This document shows, piece by piece, positions 36,999-50,099 of a stretch of 64,000 nucleotides of DNA. Where the stretch lies: positions 1 through 64,000 of the forward strand of contig NW_003314346.1 in NCBI RefSeq assembly GCF_000143415.4. Reading direction: 5' to 3'. The notes beneath the pieces are model-generated. The model saw only the letters and a list, made by a program, of their open reading frames with translations. It was not told where the DNA came from and did not search any database. This DNA comes from Selaginella moellendorffii. Lineage: Eukaryota > Streptophyta > Lycopodiopsida > Selaginellales > Selaginellaceae. A program made the translations under genes and the position numbers. How positions within the stretch are numbered: the first letter of the stretch is position 1; every line of letters starts with the position of its first letter.

Positions 36999-38149
36999 TG
37001 TAGCGCACGTGGTTTTGACCCTTTATCCTATGGTGATTTACCATAGGATAACACCACGAAGCGGAACCTAAACCCTCTTTGTGCCACGTGACAGATGCCA
37101 CATGTCACATGCCACGTGTTCATGCCACGTGTCCATAAGAACCCGAGGTTCAGGGCCTTGGGCCACTGAACGAAGGAACGGTGCCAAACTCCCAAGCGTG
37201 GAGCCAAGGAGTGATGGAACCGAACCATGGAGCAACTCCCGAGCATACAGCCCAAAGAGCGAAGGGACAGGAGCCCGGAGCGACTTGGAACAGTCCTGGA
37301 GCAACCAACATCCCAATGCCAGGACCAGCACGCAAAACGGAGCCAAACGGAGTCTAGCGCTATTTCGGCATACCGGTGGCCTAACGTGAGGATATGGGTA
37401 CTCCACCAGCTAGCATGGAATGGAACTTGGGCTTAGACCCAAGCCGGACGCAGAACAAGGACAGGCACGCAAGCGGGAGCTAGACTATGCCTCAGGTTGG
37501 TCGGCCATGCCCGACCTACCCACTATCCCTACTATACATTTGGAACCCCCCACAGCCCCCCCCCCCTTGAGGAACACACGCTTTGGGCTTTCACCCCAAG
37601 CCTCCCTTAGTATCAGGAGTTAGTCTCTGGGACAAGCTTAAAACTTACTAAATATGGAATGTCCTTAGAATGCGAATTTGGACACGGGACGAACACCATT
37701 GTGTTCAGGCCGATCTCTACATTCCGTAGATATGCCAAATGAGCAAATCTAGACACTTTCCATAAATAGCATTTGGGACCGAAATGAGACTAACACAAAG
37801 GGCATGATAGCGAGGGTGTTTGGCAGACACGGTAAGCTATCATCTAGCGAATATTGAGGGACCAATCTCAATATCGCGGGGGTTCCTAACACTAGCAAGT
37901 GCAAGCCAACATCATGAGTTTCTCATCACCGTGTCAAGTCTGCTTGACTAAATGACAACTTAGGATTTCCTTCCTTAGTGCCCTTCCGGTCTAAGTGCAC
38001 ATGTGATGACCAGTTTCTCAACTAGCTTAGGCGGAAACTGATAACGGGTCCAGCAATACCGACCTCCTGCCATCGTGGCAGTAAGGTAAGAGTGTCCGTA
38101 AGGACTAGCCGACAGGTAACTTTCGATACCCGAAGTCACATGCGCGACA
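36999..38149 (-). repeat. R7 5' LTR
   Basis: Right LTR, TGTAGCGCAC to TGCGCGACA, adjoining the PBS on its left. Module copy at 37521-37597. Immediately followed by a truncated LTR of element B. Confidence 0.8.
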
Positions 38150-38791
38150 GACATGCATTCCAACCACTATCCCTACTATACATTTGGAACCCCCCACAGC
38201 CCCCCCCCCCCTTGAGGGACACACGCTTTGGGCTTTCACCCCAAGCCTCCCTTAGTACCAGGAGTTAGTCTCTGGGACAAGTCCGAAACTTACTAAATAT
38301 GGAATGTCCTTAGATTGCGAATTTGGACACGGGACGAACACTATTGTGTTCAGGCCGATCTCTACATTCCGTAGATATGCCAAATGAGCTAATCTAGACA
38401 CTTTCCATATTTAGCATTTAGGACCGAAATGAGACCAACACAAAGGATATGATAGCGAGGGTGTTTGGCAGACACGGTAAGCTATCATCCGGCGATATTG
38501 AGGGACTAGTCTCAACACGCGAGGGTTCTTGCCAAGCCAGTGCAAGACAGAGCAAAAGAGAACTAAAAAGCCGGGCCAAGTATGCTTGGCAAAATAGACA
38601 CTTAGGAATTCCGTCCTTATGCTCATCCGGCCAAGTACAGATGCTAAGTCCAGTTTACTAACACTTGGACAAGAGGGGCTATTAAAGGGAACCAGCAGTA
38701 CCGACCTCCTGCCGTCATGGCAGTAAGGAAAGAGTGCCCGTAAGGACTGGTCGACAAGTATCTTTCGATACCCGAAGTCACATTCGCGACA
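38150..38791 (-). repeat. Element B 3' LTR (truncated)
   Basis: Corresponds to 44595-45231. Module copy at 38165-38242. It ends at the terminus TGTCGCGAATG (inverted), next to the PPT. Confidence 0.8.
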
Positions 38792-39408
38792 CTCTCCCCC
38801 CCTTGGGGAAGATCGACGTCCTCGTCGATGCATACCCGAGTCTAGCAAACCGTCAAGGAAACAACCCCGAAAGTTAACGGAAAGCACACTATGTGGGAAA
38901 TGCACCGACTTAAATGAGTTATGGAACGACCTCTCCTCTACGTCAAAAGACGCTAAGACTCAGACACCCTCCGGCCGTCGCCGACAAGGAAATGACCAAC
39001 GGAGTTAGCCACCCTTGCTGCTCTGAGTACCACTCAGCTTACAAAGGAATGATACATCCCTGCCCGCAGGGATATAGGGAGAAGGCCAGAGGCCCAACTG
39101 CCCCTGAGCAAGAAATCAACCCCGTCAGGAAGATTTAGACAACTATTATAAACTGGCAGAGTAAGTTGTTTACACGACCACGCCCCTTTTTTTTTTTTTT
39201 GAAAAGGAGTCATCGAGAGAGAGGCGGGGACTTGTGATCAGTCTATAATAGTTATCCCCATGGTTATGGATTGGACCCATGCACCGAAGTGCCGAAGTCA
39301 GCCTGCCAAAACTGACCCAAGTACAAATGATTGAGAGAAATGACACTTTGAGTGATAGAAATATTTTACTTTATTAATTTGCAAGATTTATTACAAGATT
39401 TACAAAAA
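38792..39408 (-). other. Element B 3' untranslated region and PPT
   Basis: Non-coding stretch between the pol stop and the 3' LTR, including the inverted polypurine tract at 38792-38805 and a T14-type homopolymer near 39187-39200. It is the part of B that is clearly homologous to the 3' end of the R interior (7540-8060). Confidence 0.7.
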
Positions 39409-42400
39409 CTAATCTTTATTACAATGCTCATACTCCGTGACAAGCTCACGAGCATGTGTAAGATTACTAAGAGGTTCCCAAGTTGATTCACAAGTTGGGT
39501 AACCTTTCCACTTAACGAGATACTCCCGACGTTTGGCACGTTTAAGCCAGCGCGAATCCAAAATAGCTTCGACTTCATACTCAGGTTCACCATCCACAAC
39601 GTCTGGCGGTGGACGAATCTCCCGTTGACGTGCAACATCCACAGTGTAAGGTGCCAATAAATTGGCATGAAATACATTATGAACATTGGACATCTCCGCA
39701 GGCAGATCCAACCGATAGGATACATCACCAAGACGTTTTAACACCCGATAGGGTCCAACATATCTCGGCAAGAACTTCCGAGACAAAGAACCCTTAATGT
39801 TCAAGTTGCGGGAAGATAGCCACACCTGATCTCCCACTTGATAGGATACATCCCGACGATGCTGATCCTTATCACGTCGATACCTATCCTGAGCTTTGCC
39901 CATCGCCTCGGTAGCTTTAGACCAACCTTGACGTAGCTGCTCCGCATAAGTTTCCACGGCTGGGACCAACACCTCGGTCATTGGTTTTGGGACAACGATC
40001 TGTTGAGGAACCCCACGAGCATTCCCTTGCAACATCTCCCATGGAGAACAGCCTATAGAGCTGTGAAATGTGTTGTTATAACATATTTCTGCTGTATCCA
40101 AATGCTCAACCCAGTCGCGTTGGTCCGCTGCGACATAGTACCGCAGATAATCCTCAACTTGAGCATTCACGCGTTCGGTCTGCCCATCAGTTTGAGGATG
40201 ATAAGCCGTACTAAACTTCAACTTGGTACCAAACAACTGGAATAGGGTTCCCCAAAACTTCCCCGTAAACCTCGAATCTCTATCTGAGATCATTTCTTCA
40301 GGAAGACCACGAACCCGCACTACTTCATGGAAAAAGAGCTTTGCTGCTTGTTTCGCATTTACTGTTCCCACAGTTGGAACGAAGTGTGCAATCTTTGACA
40401 ACCGATCCACAACCACCATCAAAGTATCATAACCCTTAGACTTCGGCAAGCAAGTGATGAAATCAAGTGTCACACTTTGAAATGGCCATGCCGGTGCTGG
40501 AATGCACTGCAACTTTCCAGCCTGCTTCTCAGTTCTGCGCTTACATTGCTGGCATACAGGACAGGAACGGACATAGTCCGCTACATCATCTTCCATACCA
40601 GACCAGAAAAATCCCTTTTTCAATGAAGCTAGAGTCTTTCGCTTCCCACCATGTCCCGCTGCTGGAACATCATGATGTTCCCGCAGAAATAACTGCTGAA
40701 GATCCTTAGAGGGAAGATACAATCTTTCTTGCTTATAGAATATAAGCCCATCCCGAACTGAGAAGTGAAGCTTCGCATTAGTGCGACTAGCAACTTTTGC
40801 TGCTTCGCTACCAGGGCTCTGCTTCAACAACCCCGCACGGCATAAGATTGCCTTCGCCAATGGATCACTTCCATATGAAGCCCGAACGTCTTCCAACCAA
40901 TCCGAACTGATTGCCGATATTGCCCGGAATTGAGCTTGACGACTCAACGCATCCGGAACAATATTGTCTTTACCAGGTTTATATATGATTTCAATATCAT
41001 ATCTAGCAAGCTTCTCTTACCAACGAGCCTGCTTCGGCGTAAGCTTAGGCTGCGTAGCAAAGTAGCTTAGTGTGTTACTATCCGTATAAACCTTGGTATG
41101 TCCACCCAAGTAGTGTCTCCAGTGTTCCAGGGCCGACACTATAGCAAACATCTCTTTCTCGTGCGTTGGCCACTTTCGTTGGGTCTCATCCAATTTCTTG
41201 GAATAGAACGCAACGGGACAACCATGTCGCCTTAGCGTAACACCAATCGCTTTGTCACAATCTTGCTGCAACACGGCACCAATAGCATAGCCAGATGCAT
41301 CACAATGCACTTCGAAGGGTTTATCAAGATCTGGGATCCTGAGAACAGGAACTGTAGTCAAGATCTCCTCCAACCGTGCAAAAGCACGCTGGCAAACTGG
41401 TGTCCAATGAAACGGAATACTACTCTTCGTCAACTCAGTCAACGGAAGAGCAATCCTTGCAAAATTGCGGACAAACTTACGATAGTATCCCGCCAAACCG
41501 AGAAAGGATCGAACATCTGATACAGTGGTCGGAACTTCCCAGGACTTCACTGCTTCCACCTTCTTTGGATCGACCTCAATCACGCCACCACCAACTATAT
41601 GTCCGAGAAAGTTTACGCGCAATTGTCCAAAAGCGCATTTACTTTCCTTAGCATACAGTTTGTGTTCGCGCAACTTCTGAAACACCAGCTCCAAGTGTTT
41701 CAAATGATCCTCCAACGTTTCACTAAAGACTAGAACATCGTCAATATACAGGACAACAAATGCATCCAAGTAATCTCCGAATATTCTATCCATCATAGTG
41801 CTGAACGTTGCCGGAGCATTGCATAATCCAAATGGCATGACAAGGAACTCATAAGATCCGTACCGAGTCTTAAAGGCTGTCTTCTCCACATCCTGACCTG
41901 CCACCCGTATCTGATGATACCCGGACCGCAAATCAAGTCGCGTAAAATATTTAGCCTTTAAGAGTTGGTCAAACAAGTCATCAATGCGAGGCAAAGGATA
42001 ACTGTTTTTAACCGTGATCTTGTTGAGTGCCCGATAGTCAATACACATCCTCATGGTTCCATCCTTTTTCATAACAAAAAGGATTGGCGCTCCATAAGGT
42101 GACTTGCTTGGTCGGATATGACCTTTTTCAAGAAGCTCCGTGAGTTGCTTCTTGAGTTCAGCCATCTCCTTGATGTTCAACCGATATGGAGCTTTCGTAG
42201 GTGGTTTAGAACCCGGAATAACCTCAATCCGATAATCAACCTCACGGCTAGGTGGTAGCCCTGGCGGCAAATCCTTCGGGAAGATATCCTGATTCCTCGC
42301 CAACAACTCCATTAACTTCTGTGGTACAGGATCAACCCCATCACCGATTCGAACCGAATCACCCACACTCTCAGCTTCCATCACTTGAACCCAAAAGGTC

Positions 42401-44142
42401 TGACATCCCCTTTTAGCTGCTTTTTGAGCGGCCCTCGTAGTCAGGAACTTTGCACCCCAATCCTTTGAGGAACGCTTTTGCAACTGAAAGGATACATCAG
42501 GATGTCCTTCTGACTTCAACGTGATACGACTTTGTCCAGCACCATAAATCCCTTTTATATACTTGTTGAAGAAATCCATACCAAACACCATCTGAAAATA
42601 TGGTATCTTCAACACTACCAAGTCCACTCTTTCTTTCCACTTGGATATCTTTATTGGAACATCACTCACAAACTTTCTGGCTACTTGCCCACCTTCCGCA
42701 AACCGGAAGTGCATAGGCGACATTTGCTCAGCATTCAATCCTAACAACTTAACTAAGTCTTCGGATATCACACTGTGCGTAGCTCCCGTGTCAATCATCA
42801 CTCGGATTCGGTGTCCACGGACAAAGCCTACCAGATACATCAACGGATCAGTGTTTGCATTGACTGCAAGAAAAGCTTGAGGAAAGCAACGAAAGTTACT
42901 CACCTCCTCTTCCTCATAGTCTGCATTGACCAACTCGTCAACCCCTTCGGCTTCGCCACCACCGTCTTCCCGCATGACATTAACCCGAGACCTTGTCTTA
43001 TGCTTGTTGGGACATTCCGAGGACCTATGTCCCGACTCTCCACAATGGAAGCAATGGCCCACACTACCCGTTCTGCTAGGAGCAGGTTTTGTAGGTTGCT
43101 GCTGCTTGTACCCACCAGGAGGAGGAACAGAGGGCCTAGGACCAGAAGAAGCTGCTGGTGGTCTCCAACCACCACCACCTTTATTCACCGTAGCTTGTGA
43201 GCCCCCAGGGCGGTATCTACTTTCCACCCTTTGTTTCCGATCACCTAGCTTATTCCCAGAATTTTTATTCTTGTCCGAATTACCAGCATACGATTGCTGA
43301 TATTGTTCTATGAGCGAGTGACTAAAGGCAACTTGCTGTGCTGCCTCCTTACACTCCAGGTACGTCTTCGGCTTAAACTTCAAAATCTCATTTCGAGAAA
43401 GTGAACTTAAACCCTCCAGGAAATAACTCCGAGCATCTTCGTCACTCATATTTGCAATCATAATGCGCTTCTGAGCAAACGCATTAACGTAATGCATAAG
43501 GTCCCCTCGCTGCTTTAACCGCCGCAGCTCTGCGCGAAGTCTCAGACCAAGATCATCCGGCAAGTATTCCTTACGGATACGAGACCGCATCTTGGTCCAA
43601 CTTCTAGTCTGCCCTTTTTCAGCACACACCTGGCGCCACCAAGTTTTGGCATGATCGGTGAGAAAGGATTGCGCGCACGCAACTTTCGTACGATCATCTA
43701 CATCTGCCGCTATGAAGTAGTTCTCCATATCGTAGACCCAGTCTTCCAAAACCTGATAGTCCCGCATGCCTCTGAAATTAGGTGGTTTTGGAGGCTTGAA
43801 CTTTGAAACTCGTGCAACCGGGGGCGGCTGCATAACTTCATCGTCCTCAGAACTTGAAGAGGAGTCCGGTTGCTTAGGCTTAGCTGGTTTAGCTGCCTCA
43901 GCTTCTTTCTTCCTCTTCTTGTTCTCCTTCTTCAATTTGCGAATCTCCTTTCGCAAATTCTCGATCTCGACTTCATGAGCCGTGCGCTGCAGTGCTGCAG
44001 CATTTGGCTCATGCTCTTCTGACTCAGCCTCAGCCCCTTCCGTAGCATCTCTAGCAGGAGTTTCCTCCTCTCGATTCGCCCGTCTAGAGGTTTCAGCGTC
44101 ATCAGCACGGTTCCTCTTCACCATCCCGCTAGCTGCATGCAT
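39409..44142 (-). CDS. Gag-Pol polyprotein of element B (chromovirus; one internal stop)
   Basis: An open frame of 1578 codons from the first ATG (44142; another ATG at 44124 fits the MVKRNR start) to 39409, interrupted only by a TAA at 41017-41019 (codon 1042). The stop follows KQARW at the end of RNase H, where relatives continue with a sense codon. In order: acidic/basic Gag N-terminus with a coiled coil (about residues 55-83); Gag domain; CCHC knuckle ([14 protein letters not shown], about 43017-43058); protease IDTGAT (about 42785-42800); reverse transcriptase with YIDD (41738-41749); RNase H ([11 protein letters not shown]); after the stop an HHCC integrase finger, DDE core (DFITC, SDRDS, QTERVN) and a C-terminal chromodomain (about 39420-39600). 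Unlike A it has no introns. The product would be truncated before integrase unless read through. Confidence 0.9.
41017..41019 (-). other. In-frame TAA inside element B pol
   Basis: Single nonsense codon separating RT/RNase H from integrase. The same frame continues for 23 codons of typical RNase H tail ([16 protein letters not shown]) and then integrase. Likely a recent null mutation; programmed read-through is less likely. Confidence 0.85.
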
Positions 44143-44314
44143 GCCTCTATCAGTAACTGAACATGCATACAACGTCCTTACCGAATGGTGCAATCCAACT
44201 AATCCTACACAGGTCGCTTCGGATCTACTAGAAAAGTCTCTGCGTATGCAACTTGAGTCAGAAAATCCGACAAAAGTTGGATAGAAATCGCTGAGACAAT
44301 TTCTCTAATACCAA

Positions 44315-45231
44315 ATGTAGCGCACCTGAATTTGGAGCCGAACTCCAAGCCCGTTGCGCTACGAAACGAGGGTCCGGTACAATCCCACGAGCACCAGCTC
44401 CCCGTATCTAGCACTTGCACGCAAAATGGTGTCAGACGGAGTCTGGCACAATTTTGGCATACCGGTGGCCTAACGCGAGGAGGAGGGTACTCCACCAACT
44501 AGAGCAGCGTGGAGCTTGGGCTTAGACCCAAGCCGGACGCAGAACAAGAAGCGACACAGCCCAGCGGAAGCCAAACTAATGTCTCAGGTGGTCGGACATG
44601 CATTCCAACCACTATCCCTACTATACATTTGGAACCCCCCACAGCCCCCCCCCCTTGAGGGACACACGCTTTGGGCTTTCACCCCAAGCCTCCCTTAGTA
44701 CCAGGAGTTAGTCTCTGGGACAAGTCCGAAACTTACTAAATATGGAATGTCCTTAGATTGCGAATTTGGACACGGGACGAACACTATTGTGTTCAGGCCG
44801 ATCTCTACATTCCGTAGATATGCCAAATGAGCTAATCTAGACACTTTCCATATTTAGCATTTAGGACCGAAATGAGACCAACACAAAGGATATGATAGCG
44901 AGGGTGTTTGGCAGACACGGTAAGCTATCATCCGGCGATATTGAGGGACTAGTCTCAACACGCGAGGGTTCTTGCCAAGCCAGTGCAAGACAGAGCAAAA
45001 GAGAACTAAAAAGCCGGGCCAAGTATGCTTGGCAAAATAGACACTTAGGAATTCCGTCCTTATGCTCATCCGGCCAAGTACAGATGCTAAGTCCAGTTTA
45101 CTAACACTTGGACAAGAGGGGCTATTAAAGGGAACCAGCAGTACCGACCTCCTGCCGTCATGGCAGTAAGGAAAGAGTGCCCGTAAGGACTGGTCGACAA
45201 GTATCTTTCGATACCCGAAGTCACATTCACA
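44315..45231 (-). repeat. Element B 5' LTR
   Basis: Starts next to the inverted PBS (CTAATACCAAA|TGTAGCGCAC) and ends near 45231, with three bases of the terminus apparently lost (CACATTC..ACA). Module copy at 44610-44685. Confidence 0.8.
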
Positions 45232-46004
45232 GTCAACTCCACTTCCCATCCTAGAAAGTTCTCTACTCGAGGGCACCATCATCCTCTCTTCTATTTCGTG
45301 CCAAAGTTCCAGTTATCATACTTTGTGCTAGGGCTGTTCATGGCCCTATCATTTGGCTACCTTACCGCTCCCTCCCTTGGAGCTTCCACTTTTGCCAAAT
45401 CGGAGCAATTCGGAATCCCTCCTTGGAAACACACTTCCTTTCCCGCAACTTGTTAGCGTCCAACACATTAGTGTTCCTCACCTAACTTTGTCACTTGGAT
45501 TCCTTCCAAGGGATTCCACGGCCCTATCTTGGCCATTCATCTTTTGCTCCTATCCGTTGATTGTTGCACCAAGCAACATCGAATCTCTACCTCTCTCCTT
45601 GAGGTATTGTTTCGGTTCCATAGCAAAGACTCTTCTTTGCCAAGTCCGGAGGATGTTCACCCCTAGTACATCTCTTTAGCATCTTCTGCTATGGGCTCTA
45701 TCCACGGCCCAACTTCATGACCCTCCCATGGGTCTTTTATAGAGACTACTTTCCTCGAACTCACTATGCCATCGCACGGACATAGTTTATTTCCCTTAGG
45801 TGCTCTTCCCACTTGATTATCACGACCAAGCCACACCACCTTAAACAGTTCAATTTCAACATTTTGAACCAGGAACTTCATTCCTTAGCCAACCAAGGAC
45901 CTTGTCCTTATCTGGCCATAAGATCACCTAGTGATCTCACCTTGGCACCTTAACAGAGTTGCCAAGAGGTACTTGGTTTTCTAGACCTCCAAGTTGTTGA
46001 CTAT

Positions 46005-46160
46005 AACCCCGGGGGCATCCCCCACACTTGGCGGTGCACCCAAGCTAGCCCTTACGGCCAAGGGTTCATAGCAACTGAGATTAGGTGTCCCCATCTCACT
46101 CACCACGACCTTGGTGCCACTTGCACCAAAGTGTTCAAGTTAGATATGCTGAGCTTTCAC
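46005..46160 (-). other. Partial second copy of the C hairpin block
   Basis: Repeats the last three hairpins only: a GAGAT stem near loop GACA, CTTGG/CCAAG around GTGCACCG, and a GGGG/CCCC stem around GATG. It lacks the T-arm-like part. Confidence 0.6.
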
Positions 46161-46189
46161 ACTAAGCAATCTAACCGTGCATCACGACT

Positions 46190-46412
46190 CCGAGGCATCC
46201 CTCGCTTGGCGGTGTGCCCAAACCAGTCTCCCCACTGAGAGTCCATGACCACCGAAATATGAGTGTCCTCATATTCCAAACCATCACCACGCCCTAGTGA
46301 TTTGGGACTCGAACCCAAGCACTAGAGGGTCGGGACTCGAACCCAACCTCCGTATATGCATCTACGGACGGCATCACACTAGATGCCTGGCGTGACTCCC
46401 CACGCCGGTGCA
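46190..46412 (-). other. Hairpin array of element C (copy 2)
   Basis: Read on the minus strand: GGCGTG/CACGCC; GGCATC/GATGCC; TCCGTA/TACGGA; a T-arm-like GGTTGGG-TTCGAGT-CCCGACC; CTAGTG/CACTAG enclosing TTGGG-TTCGAGT-CCCAA; GGAATATGAG around loop GACA; GTTTGG/CCAAGC around GCACACCG; CGAGG/CCTCG around GATG. Loops equal those of element A while stems differ by paired changes. Confidence 0.7.
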
Positions 46413-48896
46413 CCAACCTATTTTTAAAGCGCGCTACAGATCACAGCTTAGGAACCTAGTTCCTCCACACTGCCAAGTCCTCTCACTTGACATGTCTGTG
46501 ATCATGCATGGACTCCTCCATGCTCGGCCCCATGGCCCACCCTTTTTGAAGTTATCACCTTCAACTAGGGTCTTTGTTCCCCCGACGGGCCAATCTCACT
46601 TGGCAAGTCCTCCGACCATTGTAACATGGTTCCTGCATAAGCGTGAAAGTCCTTGACCATCGACTTTCGTTCAAAGCCCTCTCTTTGAACACTCGGGAAC
46701 TACTTCCCTAACCTTGATAACCTTGCCTCATGGCAAGCTTCAAGACCACGCTTCTGCTGCGCCACTCTGATTTCGCGCGTTCCATGAACCATTTACACTT
46801 GGCCTTTCTAGGTACTACGCTACCTAGAATCGTCTTTGGGAACCTTGAAGGAACTCTGTCCCTCAGCTTGCTAAGGCCTCCCCTTTCGCAAGTTTTATAG
46901 TTGCCATATAGTCTAACATGGACAATTCCATATTTTAGACTCTCCATGGCATCACGGTTGCTAGCAACAACATCCTCGAGCACCCTCTTGATTCTCCACT
47001 CCCAACTTTCATAACCACTGTCGGATATGCCCTTTGATTTCTATGGTTCAATTCCATCCCAATACTACTTGCTTTTGGCTTCACACCTTTCCTTCGGTCA
47101 TTCTCCTCCAGACCAGGAGGATAGCTTTGCACTTTCTGTCCTGCTTTAGCAAGTATTCTTAGGGATGGACCTACCCAATAGCCTAGGGAGTGGTTCCTCA
47201 ATCCGGGTATGCTCACCTTATAATCCCACACACTGGGATTACATTGTTGCTTATGGGCCTTTACATGCCCATCACTAGCCTTGCCAAAATTCCATTTTTG
47301 GCTTTGTCCAATTCGGGTAGACAGTCCTCTCCTGTCTCCGCAACCTTGGACATTTGGATAGCACCTTCTATCCATCATTCGCTAGGGACTTAGTCCCTTG
47401 GGCTTTATCCATTGCCCTCGCGACATCAAACACCACCTTCTGGTGTTCTAGAGTGTCCGGGTGTCCCAATGATGGCTTTCTTGACAATGAGTATTTCCTT
47501 TTATGACATTGACTTACTATATCGCAACACAAGCAACTTATCCCCCGTAAGGGTATATCCAACTTCCTTATGCTATTAAGAAGTCTTGGGTAGCTACCTT
47601 CTACCTGTTTAATCAGTTATTTTGCACCTCTTGCTTAGTTGCCTCATAGTTGTCAAGTCCTACAACTCATTGCTTGGTGCTTTCACACCTCCATCATTAT
47701 CTGGGTCACCACACTCCAACTGCATGCTCTGCAGCTTAGGCTATGCTATTCCCATTTCCATTGGGATTCCTTTGGCAAGGGGTTCTCATGGACCCACCAT
47801 CATAGCCTCAAGGTATCACACCTTGGCACATTTGGTGTCTCCACACCATCGGCTCCACGAGCCTACCTCTATGACATTTCCCCTTCGTGTCTAAGTCTTT
47901 GCCAAGACCAACACCGCTCTTTCTCATGCCAACCATCCGTTAGCACTGCACCATAGAGGTCACACACAACTTTATGTCAGAGTTGTTTTCTTCTGGGAAC
48001 ACCTTTCCCATAACTTTAGCATGGCCTATTTTGCCATTGATGAGATACCCTCTGTTCTCATCCTTGGATCCTATGATCCCCCCCCCCATCCTTTGTGGGG
48101 TACAACACACCTCAGTCCAAATGCTTCCATCAGTCCTTTTAGGACCATCCGTTGACTCTACTTGAGTCATCCAGCAATTTTGGACTTGGTTAATCCACAG
48201 ACCCGTAAGGTCCTACTTGTGAGGCACTAGCTCACTGGAATACACTTCTTGCATTCCTGTCCTACTCAAAAGGACTATTTTCACAAGTGTTACTCCGACA
48301 CTTGATTTTGTTCTCTGGGGGCAACCTTTGCCCCTTAGGACTACTTGTCCATGTGATGAGAATACCAACTCATCCACTCAATACACCCCTAACTCCTTGG
48401 GTTGTTCCAGCATTTATTAGAGGTAGCCCCGGCTACCATTTCAAGGACTTGAGTCCTCTTCCGTATTTGACCTTCCACGGTCATTACCTTTGGTCTCACA
48501 TTCATGAGCACCAACCTCAACTATATGAGGATAATCTTGTGACTCCTTTATTGTTTTGGAGTCTTTATCTTTCCCGTGATCCCAACTTTGGTTGTTTACC
48601 ACAACAACCTTAGCCAATTTGCTGAGACAAATGCTCATCCGGATCACATCCTCAACTCAATGAGGAAAACCTTGCACTGTTCCCAAGATCCCAAAGTCGT
48701 TCCATTATTGGCACTTTTCTATCCACCACCTCGTCTACAAGTTCACACATGAACTGTAATGGAGAGCCATGTCTTCCCGACTTGCTACTCCTCAAGGATA
48801 GACCCACTCCTTGGACCTTCCGATGCCAACACTAGTGGTGATATACTTGAGCACCAATAAAAGTCGGACTAAGGAACGGCTCCGATACCAAATTTT

Positions 48897-49325
48897 AAGC
48901 GACTAAATTTTCCATTCTACTTTAGTCACTTAACCACACCTCCGACCACTTGGAGGAGTCTCATTCACAACCTCCATAAGTCCAATCCAGGACTTGGGAC
49001 TTGCTAGCCCCGAGAATGGCATCCATGCCACTCAACATTTGCACTTGGTCCAAGTGCTCCACGTGTCCAATCCCATGACCGACACTCAAAGGTACCACCG
49101 ACATAGCAGTGTAAGCGACTAAATTTTTCCATTCTACTTTAGTCACTTAACCACACCTCCGACCACTTGGAGGAGTCTCATTCACAACCTCCATAAGTCC
49201 CATTCAGGACTTGGGGCTTGCTAGCCCCGAGAATGGCATCCATGCCACTCAACCTTTGCACTTGGTCCAAGTGCTCCACATGTCTGATCCCATGACCGAC
49301 ACCCAAAGGTACCACTGACATCTCG
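48897..49325 (-). repeat. Tandem duplication of about 213 bp in the C LTR
   Basis: Two head-to-tail copies (48897-49105 and 49112-49325), each starting AAGCGACTAAATTTT and differing at about ten sites. Confidence 0.85.
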
Positions 49326-50099
49326 GCCCGTTACGCTAAGGCCATGCCCATTCACCTTTGCTGCGCAAATGGTCCAATACCACTTGCATCACCATCCCGT
49401 CTCTCCAAGACTGGGCCATCTGTCTACGAGGGGTCATCCTGGATCCACTCCTTAGCATCCTTAGGATGCCCACAGACCTGGGGAATCGCCTTCCCCAAAG
49501 TCCCTTTGTTAGTTCCTACCAAGTCCCTTTCTGCCCCTGGCCGTGTTTGCCAACACTGCCACTGGATCGAGGCCCCCAGGCCCGACCACTAAGTCCCACG
49601 GTCCTCTGGGACTTCCTCACCACACGACTGTGTCCTTGGTCACTACCCCAGAGGACTGCTCCTCTTCCTTTCCACAGTCTGGGCCTTTGGGACGACATTT
49701 CGGAACACCGTGGCCTTACGCGAGCCACCTGGGTACTCTCCCCACCTATCGCCTTTAGGTGCTCTAGCCATGGGCTTAGAGCGAGGTTCCGTTGAGCCAC
49801 GCCTGGTATCCAAGTAGGTAGTGCCACCCACACTTGGACTGGGAGCATCGGCCAGTCGATCTCCCGGGGGAACTAGAGCCGGCTCTTGAACACTTCACCA
49901 AGCTACCCCGCTTGTCGGTCCGTATTCACTCTAGTCTTGGACTTCCCAGTGGTCAGTTCATCACCCAACACTGGGTCTGGCCTTCCTGGGCCAAACTGGC
50001 CTTTCCTGGCCAAACTGGCTCCACTGCAGTCCTCCCTCTACTATACTTTTGGAGCTCACCAAACCCCCCAGGGTCTGGGAGACGAACGCTTTGGGCTTT

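Larger units (their letters stand above)
30869..38149 (-). mobile_element. R7: complete non-autonomous R element with both LTRs
   Basis: In minus-strand order: 5' LTR 36999-38149 (1151 bp), PBS (36986-36996), a 5-kb non-coding interior, PPT (32012-32026) and 3' LTR 30869-32011 (first few bases lost). The LTRs differ at tens of positions and at one larger variant stretch (about 31740-31770 versus 37870-37900), so this copy is older than A or B. The junctions abut other repeats and no target duplication is visible. This is the reference copy for the R family; it encodes no recognisable protein. Confidence 0.8.
38150..45231 (-). mobile_element. Element B: autonomous Ty3/gypsy chromovirus
   Basis: Minus-strand order: 5' LTR 44315-45231, PBS (TTTGGTATTAGAGAAATT, 44297-44314), gag-pol (44142-39409), a 3' untranslated block, PPT (38792-38805) and a truncated 3' LTR (38150-38791). 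The 3' LTR and the matching part of the 5' LTR (44595-45228) look identical over about 630 bp apart from C-run length, indicating a very recent insertion. The 3' LTR has lost about 280 bp at the junction with R7. Confidence 0.9.
45232..48886 (-). mobile_element. Element C interior: non-coding relative of element A
   Basis: About 3.65 kb read on the minus strand from an A-type PBS (inverse of TGGTATCGGAGCC near 48880-48892). Translation gives no gag, protease, RT or integrase motif; only short frames occur. The part at 46005-46412 is homologous to the hairpin block of A (14602-14842), partly duplicated. C therefore looks like a non-autonomous derivative of the A family. Its 3' end is cut off by element B. 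Confidence 0.65.

Noticed and set aside
39187-39200. T-run as a pol III terminator
   Set aside because: No promoter boxes nearby; it is a homopolymer in the element B 3' untranslated region.
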